Position numbers and translations under genes: made by a program
Part shown: one piece after another, positions 56,800-64,000 of the stretch
Layout of the letters: each line of letters starts with the position of its first letter
How positions within the stretch are numbered: the first letter of the stretch is position 1
DNA from: Xylocopa sonorina
Lineage: Eukaryota > Arthropoda > Insecta > Hymenoptera > Apidae
Length of the DNA: 64,000 bases
NCBI RefSeq assembly: GCF_050948175.1
Contig: NW_027490114.1
Coordinates: 558,001 to 622,000, forward strand
Direction of reading: 5' to 3'
Notes under the pieces: generated by a model
What the model saw: only the letters and a program-made list of their open reading frames with translations
Database searches by the model: none
Told to the model about the DNA's origin: nothing

Positions 56800-58944
56800 C
56801 ACATTAAGTGCTACGTCAGTCCCCAGGGACTGACAGTGAACTTTCCGTTCAGGCGGCGTCAGTCCCCAGGGACTGACACTCGACTTTTCATTTGGACAAC
56901 GTAGATTCTAGGGACCGACAGCGAACTTCTAGTTTGATCGACATCGGTGCATGAGACCGGCATTTTAAAGGGTTGAATTATTGGTGACAATTAAGAAATT
57001 TATGCTAATATTTAATCAAGTTTATTAAAACATTTTAAACAAAGATGTGGCTGTGATGTGCACATATTACAGTATGTAGTAACTTTCTCTGTCATTTTCC
57101 TCGCTAACTGGCGTCCGTACATTTTTGTGTGTGTGCTGTAACATTCAACACAATATTTTCGTACTTCATGCGCTTTTCCTTCCTTCTTATGAAATTTGTT
57201 AATTCGTCTACTTGTATCGGCCCTAATTAGGGTTTCCTCATGTGAATGTCGTGTGGGAGCATTTACCAATTGTTTTCGGAATGTTGTAATTGACATCTTT
57301 CTTCCTGTTACATTTTGGAACATATGTAACGCATTCACGACGACAATATTCAAAAGAAGGTCGAATGCCAATTTTCAATACCATTTTAGTGACCTTCTAA
57401 GTAGACTGCTGTAAGCACACATTTGATAAGACAGATCAATCGCTGTTTTACCTTTATTACAATCAATAATAATTTTTGGCTTGCAGGATACCCCTGTTCT
57501 TGTTATTACAGATTTCATTTCGTCACAATGCTTGATCGAAAGAACTAAAACATCCCTCTTGTCTTTCCATTTCATTATCGTAATTCCTCTACTGTTCTCC
57601 TGAGCAATGACTTCTCCACGTCGCAGTTTGGTTGTCATAACTTTACTTGGATTGCCTCTTCGATTTGGTCGAGGAGTACCAACCAAATGCGTGTTTTTTT
57701 GTTATGAGTTTGTTTGCTAAATACACACTCGTATAACAATTATAAGTGTATAAAGTATGGCCTTTGTGAAACACATTTTCACATAAACTCATGACAACAT
57801 TTCTGGGTGTTGTATTTTTTTTATCCAATGATTTGCCGGTGTAAATGCAAAGATTATATGTGTAATGATTATCACAGCACAATTTAAGTATTTTAATGCC
57901 ATATCTATGCTTTTTTTGCTTCATGCACTGTCTAAATATGATCCGTCCACGGAATGGTATTACCGTCTCGTCGATGCATAACATTTCAACGGGATCATAA
58001 TATTTTCTAAAATTTATATTTAATTCTTTTATTAATAATTCAACCGTTGAAAGATGGTTGGAAGCATCCACTTTTGTGATGCCGGCAAAATACAACATTG
58101 TCAACAGAATTTGAAATCTGTCTCTACTCATAATTTTCCACGGGAATGTTTGAATAAACAATGTATCCTTACACCAATACAGATACAAAGATGGGAGCTT
58201 TTCCAATTCCATCCACAAAACCACTCCAGAAAACCTCTTTATTTCGTCCTTATCTGTTGGCACCCACTTTTCAACACGTTTGGAAGCGATTGTTCTTTGT
58301 GTCGCATAAATATTTGTTTGTTCGCTTATATGTTGAAATAATTTAAAGGATGTACAAACCTTCCATTGGGCTACAATTTTGTATTTCCACATGAGCGAGT
58401 TTGGCACCACGGGGACTTGAGAAAGGTATAATGTTTGGCTGGTTGCCTCGCGGATCAAACCAATCATTTGGATCACTTGTTTCAGTATTTCTTAGTGAAA
58501 TACTAGATGAATTGTCACTATCTGAAGATGATAGTGGTATTATAAGCCGACATTTGCGTGGTACAAATAGCTCTCTCGACGAGTCACTATCTGTTCGTCC
58601 TCTCAACATTTTTAGCTGATGGATACCAAAACTTTTTCAAAATAGTCACTATAAAACTGAATTCTCTCTGCTGCAATTGGTCTTTATACTCCCGTGGTTT
58701 TTTCAGAATGAAACTCGCCTTGTATTTGCTCTTTCGCCTCTCTGGCATTCCCATCCCATTATTTTATGTTTATACATTGTATACAAATGTATAGCTTGTA
58801 TCATTTCAACAGTCCAAACGAAACGGATACAGTGTATTAAAGTTATCGTTTGTTTATACCCATTAGTCAAGCATTCGGCATCAAGTGCTCACGCGCTGCC
58901 GACTGAGCAAGAAGTGTAGCAAGATCGGCGTTGCACTCCACGTG
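56800..58944 (-). mobile_element. piggyBac element 3, nested in element 4, with TTAA duplication
   Basis: TTAA flanks it at 56796-56799 and 58945-58948. The ends CACATTAAGTGCTACGTC and, inverted, CACGTGGAGTGCAACGCC are imperfect terminal repeats. The left subterminal part has a repeated block, GTCAGTCCCCAGGGACTGAC, at about 56816 and 56870. Length 2145 bp. It sits inside the transposase frame of element 4, just before that gene's first catalytic motif, so it inserted later. Confidence 0.9.
57012..58609 (-). pseudogene. piggyBac transposase pseudogene 3, nearly full length
   Basis: Start at 58609 (MLRGRTDSDSSRELFVPRKC, acidic N-terminus). A frameshift near 58400 leads to 58476-57643: KWVPTDKDEIKRFSGVVLWM, LCIDETVIPFRGRIIF (first Asp) and HTLYTYNCYTSVYLANKL. 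A second frameshift near 57690 leads to 57686-57012: MVGTPRPNRRGNPSKV, IIIDCNKGKTAIDLSYQMC (third Asp), a TGA at 57375-57377, then the cysteine-rich C-terminus (YCVECYSTHTK, TYCNMCTSQPHLCLKC). The second catalytic Asp (normally YTDNWYTS) is Tyr. Two frameshifts, one stop and the lost Asp make it inactive. Total about 530 codons, near the family's usual 550-600. Confidence 0.92.
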
Positions 58945-58948
58945 TTAA

Positions 58949-59240
58949 TAGTATTTTCGAAAGTGTAAAGAATTGCGTTAACAACAATACTAAGTTTATA
59001 CAAACGATCCTCAGTCCTAGCCGTGGAAATAATGGTGAAATGAAAAGTATCGATGTAAACCGATTGCACTTCACCGCGTTTTTTATTCGATCGTTTGTAT
59101 ACATTTCCTTTTAAAACCAATATAACCTAATTTCAGGAAGAGGCGCTACAACTATTGGTTGTTGCTTATATTAAGCAGGACACCAATAAAAATGTTCAAT
59201 TCGTTCTCTGTCAGAGGCTTCCTGGCCACTTGGTGTTTAG
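58949..59240 (-). pseudogene. piggyBac transposase pseudogene 4, fragment upstream of the nested element
   Basis: The minus-strand frame at about 59120-58949 ends RTEDRLYKLSIVVNAIL then YTFENTI, the segment that precedes the first catalytic motif in this family. Joined across element 3 it leads directly to KPGKNIVIDE at 56795, showing one interrupted gene. N-terminal coding before this (the EIKRFxG and SRxRF region) is missing. 59120-59240 has no recognised feature. Confidence 0.75.
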
Positions 59241-59440
59241 AGAAAAGAAAATTTCAAAGTATACAAGTAGATAAGCATAATGCTATACATGGCATTGCAT
59301 GGAACTGTCGAATTCACATTCCTTTGAAGTGTAGGAATATATAAGCATAATACTATGGTTAGAAGATTACAACTTACTTGCTTTGGAATGTTGGAATGAA
59401 ATGTGTCATCGCGATACATGAAGCGTTAGAACTCTATTTC
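59241..59440 (-). repeat. 178-bp satellite, minus orientation
   Basis: About one reverse-oriented monomer (TAAGCATAATGCTATACATG, AGAAGATTACAACTTACTTG). At least from about 59300 it also pairs with the left IR2 arm near 11600-11750. Confidence 0.85.
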
Positions 59441-59675
59441 TTCTGTACTTACGTATCCTATGAATCCGGTTGCATGCAATGTGAAGGCGTGTCGTAGTGT
59501 TTGCGTGCCAACGCTTGGGAGTTCTAATGCTTCATGTAACGCGAGAGCCCATCTCATTTCAACGTTACAAGGTAAGTTATTTGTAATGTTCTATGCATTG
59601 CATTATACTTATCTGCTTCTGCTCTTGAAAGGAATGTGAGTTCCACAAATTCATGCAACGGGATAGCATCTCTAA
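59441..59675 (+). repeat. 178-bp satellite, plus orientation, array edge
   Basis: Last units of the array, mirrored at 11361-11590. Satellite ends at GATAGCATCTCT, and the IR2 low-copy block begins with AAGTGTAACGTCGTGC. Confidence 0.85.
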
Positions 59676-60759
<1,084 letters not shown>

Positions 60760-61430
60760 CCTCTTCGTTATTCTTGTAATTCATACTTTAGAAGGTATGT
60801 AATACGTATTGATGGTCCGACGCTGAAAATATCTCAAACAATTCTGCGTTACGCAACTTAGCGTATGTGCTACCTCCTATCAACATTATGTCTATTTTTT
60901 ATTTGTTTCGGTACTTAAAGTATGTATAGTCTTCTTTCAGATTCGTCGCGATTAGACCGTTCCTTAGAGCCATTTTGATGATATTTTTCTCTCTATGGTT
61001 GTTCTTCTTACTACCCCAGATTACCGATTTTTCGTTCAAGTCACCCGCGATTATTATTCAGTTTGTTTTCGCTACATTTTCTATGTTAACCTCAGTTTGG
61101 TTTATATATTCTTCGATTTCATTCCATTCCTGTTCGGCGAGAAGTAGCAGCTTACAACTTTTATTCCCTCGACCATTGCATGAACTATTCTGGTCGGGGA
61201 GTACGTGGTGTCATACGTGAAACATTTTCAATTAACGCCGGTTATTCATATCGCAGCGTCACCGTTTTCGCCTAGCAGTTAGTATTCTTCCATCTTGTGT
61301 GCTTCCGATATTACTACTACGTCAGTCTCTTGACTCATTCGCATTTGCTGCATGATATCTTGCACAATTCGGCATTTATTCAGATCAATTTATAGGACTT
61401 TCAATTCCATATTCGTTTCTCCTTCTTTTC
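60760..61430 (-). pseudogene. ORF2 endonuclease remnant of the right R1-like element
   Basis: Read right to left from about 61410: MELKVL, QDIMQQMRMSQETDVVVISE, a short DAAI-like block, then AMVEGIKVVSCYFSPNRN. VISE and CYFSPN are standard APE-endonuclease motifs of R1-clade ORF2. The following GDFNAKS-like block is destroyed. Stops and shifts are frequent, and no reverse transcriptase is present, as in the left copy. The shared truncation point means it was already truncated when IR2 formed. Confidence 0.6.
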
Positions 61431-61432
61431 TA

Positions 61433-62500
61433 TCAGCACCTTTCTGTAGACCGGACAATTAAAGCTCCGGTAACGTGCCTGGTGTACGGATTCTTTCTTC
61501 CTGCCTCGCTGCAGATGATACATTTCGGTTTATTCGCGATGCAACCGATCATCGTATAAATCTGGGATCGGCATCTTCTGTAGATTCCCTTATTATCTTT
61601 GATTTCTTCGCAACTTCTGCCGATATGTCCCACTTTATGGAATTTGAACCATCTCTTCATTCTCCGTAGCACTTTGCGGGTGCAAGGTGTTAATGCTATT
61701 CTGAGTCATTTGACCTTCTCCAGCCTTTTACTGTATTCCTGTCCAAGTTCAGCTAACGCGACTCGGTTGCCTCTCCACGTTTGTTTTAACAACTTGTCGT
61801 TTATACCGCTATCCTTTCCTTCGATTATTTTCCGTGTTTGTTTTATGTACTCCTTCATTTCTTCTCTAGTCGCCTAACGGGTATATATCCCTTAGTTGGA
61901 GCATTATATTCGTACTCGTATGTTTTATTTCGAATACTTTTTTCAGACTTCCTTTTATCTCCTTTACTTTGTTCTCTATATCTCTTATATCTCCCGCTCT
62001 CGATTTCCTTGCGTCATCTTTTCATATTTCTGTCGTTTATCCTGCTTTCACTCATCCTACTGCCTGTCCCCGAATGCGTTCTGCTCCTTTAGTTGCTTTA
62101 TTTTTCTCTGTACCTTTCGCCAATAGTTCGATCAAGTGTTCAATGTCAGTTTTTTTATATGCCTGATGTTTTCCAATAACGTTTCGTAATATGTCATTAG
62201 CTTCGCCGTATCCTCGCTCAGAATATCTATCGTTACGTCTGATGTATGGCTGCCTATTTGTCTATTTTGCAATGTAGGCGCTATTCTTATCAGTAGCTTT
62301 TCCATTGTCCTGCACTTACTTCGGCTCCTGATGCTTCCATTTCCCCATCCTTCTGTGTCATCGACAGGGGGCTCCGAACCGCCTGCCCAAACTTTAATCT
62401 TCTGCCAGGATCCGATGGCGCTGATTCCAAATCGTGAGTCAGCAGCACGTCTTAGCAGCATATGCAAGCAGCCTCGCTCACGCTGGGGATTGGGGCTGAT
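61433..62500 (-). pseudogene. ORF1 (gag) remnant of the right R1-like element
   Basis: The zinc-knuckle region is at 61672-61433. The first Cys is Phe here (WFKFHKVGHIGRSC), then YRRCRSQ and IGCIANKPK, and CIICSEAG survives better than in the left copy. Upstream at about 62467-61700 the gag body is recognisable by RIAPTLQNRQIGSHTSDVTI but broken by stops. Together the two arm copies cover most of one ancestral gag. Confidence 0.65.
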
Positions 62501-63204
62501 TCGTAGTCACGCGTTTTCCATTAAGTTTGCCACGATCAGTGACATTGATTTTTTCAATCTAAATTAATATTTTCTCTTTAAGTTTCTCGATTTTTTTACT
62601 TTCTCTCATGATATCGTCTATTTCGTTGTACCTTGCCCTAGCGGTATGGTATATTATCTGTTGTTTGATATTTCTAGGATTTCCTCTCAATAAATGCAAT
62701 GCTTCCACAGATTTTCTTTTTCTTTGTCTTTAGTTACATTGTTGTTATTTTATGCTTTCCACCCTCCACATTCCCTCTCTACACCATCCCGGAACCGGCG
62801 TTATGCGATTGCTTTAGAATAGCACCCCGGTCTTGCTACACCGAGATCGAGTATTCTCTCTTGCATCCGTTAACTTATAAATGTCATATATTGGAGAATG
62901 TTCCCTCTTATCCTTTGCATTTTTCGAATTATGTTTTAGTTAGATATATATTCGATAGGCGTCGATATATCGGATTTCCGTACGATTTTTTAGTAAAGCT
63001 TTATTTTCTTGCGACTGTTCGTTTTCCTTCCGCCGAAGGCGCTCCTGTATTCGATGTGGACTCGCTCCGATTGAACCCGCCGACCATTACATTACATTAC
63101 GTGAATAAACGTTCAATCGGAGCGGACCTCCGGAACTGCGGAAGGCTTACTGCATAGCCTTATCCCTGGGAAAGCTGCGAAGGTTGCTTCCGTCCCCAGA
63201 TGGA
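62501..63204 (-). other. Probable 5' leader of the right R1-like element
   Basis: Mirror of 7787-8500, between the gag remnant and the TTAGG-like tract. The 152-residue plus frame at 62699-63157 is antisense to this leader and is not matched as a frame in the other arm, so I do not call it. Confidence 0.45.
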
Positions 63205-63455
63205 AGTGTGGTTACGTTAGATCAGGTTATGCTGGGTTAGGTTAGGTTGTTTTATGTTTGAGAATGTTTTTAGGTTGCTCGGTTATGTTGGGTTAGACTT
63301 AGGAAAGCGTAGGCTTGATTTGTATATGTTTAAAAGAAGTAAAGTTAGATTGTGCTAGGTTGGGATAGATTTGAGTGAAGGCAGGTTAAGTCAGATTTGG
63401 TGTAACTGGGGTTCTTTTGGTTTAAATTATGTTTAGAGGACGTGAGATTAAGGTA
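63205..63455 (+). repeat. Degenerate TTAGG telomere-like tract, right IR2 arm
   Basis: Contains GGTTAGGTTAGGTTG near 63235 and scattered GTTAG and TTAGG words, mirroring 7538-7785. It lies on the 5' side of the R1-like element in both arms. Confidence 0.6.
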
Positions 63456-63477
63456 AACCAAGTAAGAGATGGATTAT

Positions 63478-63750
63478 CGATAGCTGGCAATGCCATCCAT
63501 CGATAATTCTTTAATTATCGACTATTGGCAATACCAACCGTTATAATATCGTGAGTTATCGACTGCATGCATCACCTACTGTCGATATATCGTGAGTTAC
63601 CGACCGCAGGCAATTCTAGTCGTTGATAAGTCTTGAGTTACCTACTATTGGATACACCAGCCGTGTGTTAGCATACGTTATCGGTTGTTGGTAATTCCAG
63701 TCGTCCATAATGTATGGATTATTAATCACAAGCAATACCAGCCAGAATCA
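63478..63750. repeat. Degenerate minisatellite, right IR2 arm
   Basis: Units of about 45-60 bases with GAGTTATCGACT, GGCAATACCA and GATATCGTGAGTTA-like words. It mirrors 6310-6530 but has more units, extending to about 63750. Confidence 0.6.
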
Positions 63751-64000
63751 CAAAATTATAGTGGGAAGCTGGAAATAATTAATGATGCAATGTACGCTTT
63801 TATTTTGCAAAGACAGTAAATCTGTTACTAATCAGTCTTTAATTGATGAGGTAATAATAAAAAACTAAAGGAATGTCTGATATTACCCGTATTATACGTG
63901 TAATCCAGGAGTGCATAATTAACTAAAGGTTTACAATTCATACATGAATGTATAATTTATATTTTAATAAACAAATCAATTTACATATAAATATTATTGA
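63751..64000. other. AT-rich end of the right IR2 arm
   Basis: Mirrors 5500-5757 (for example ATAATTTTGTGATTCT in inverse form). No coding signal; continues past the window. Confidence 0.7.

Larger units (their letters stand above)
55614..59240 (-). mobile_element. piggyBac element 4, interrupted by piggyBac element 3
   Basis: The left end reads TTAG then CACGTTGACGCCGGCGTG, a slightly mutated TTAA and terminal repeat similar to those of the neighbouring piggyBacs. Coding fragments lie on both sides of the nested element. The right end (near 59240) is set only by resumption of satellite; its terminal repeat is not recognisable. Without the nested copy it is about 1.5 kb, so internal deletions are likely. 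Confidence 0.75.

Noticed and set aside
62699..63157. 152-residue plus-strand ORF with a hydrophobic start
   Set aside because: It is antisense to the retrotransposon leader, and the matching region 7787-8299 is split into different frames; no domain recognised.

Overview
This window reads as a repeat-rich, probably heterochromatic segment of an insect genome. Hymenoptera is my best guess, but that is inference. It is AT-rich with no operon logic. It holds degenerate TTAGG-type tracts, spliced gene remnants, and decayed elements of BEL/Pao, Ty3/Gypsy, R1/SART-like, RTE-like, Helitron, piggyBac and P-element type. I found no intact host gene, rRNA, tRNA or CRISPR array. Every coding region I can name is a pseudogene or a transposon remnant.

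Layout. 1-4540 is one arm of an inverted duplication (IR1) whose partner is 22046-25220. It carries the 3' exons of a meiotic RING/ZIP3-RNF212-like gene and, in the left arm only, a 1.3-kb TG...CA insertion. About 5490-11700 is the left arm of a second, larger inverted duplication (IR2). Its partner, about 59300-64000, runs off the window. Both IR2 arms hold degenerate TTAGG tracts, an R1-clade retrotransposon (gag zinc knuckles plus endonuclease), AT microsatellites and the edge of a satellite array. The left arm alone has a 998-bp piggyBac-type MITE.

The 48 kb between the IR2 arms is dominated by one satellite family with a monomer of about 178 bp, made of three related subunits of about 60 bp. 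It appears in many blocks on both strands, with two subfamilies. The array is broken by the two halves of a BEL/Pao element (13778-18783), a piggyBac end fragment (about 19086-19484), a Helitron fragment (about 19950-21130), the 21.3-30.3 kb non-satellite island (RTE-like tail, IR1 right arm, RNF212-like gene, and a complete-looking but internally deleted Gypsy element at 26168-29632), a second Gypsy-bearing insertion (34485-39459), a piggyBac pseudogene (about 42055-44265), a P-element-like transposon (about 47992-50376), a second piggyBac (50406-52571), and a nested pair of piggyBac elements (55614-about 59240, with 56800-58944 inside).

No pathway can be read here. The elements share a history of insertion into satellite and inverted duplications. 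The most informative structures are the precise insertion footprints: TTAA, TTTC, CTAC, ATGT and CAATG/CACTG target duplications. The IR partners also serve as natural empty-site controls.
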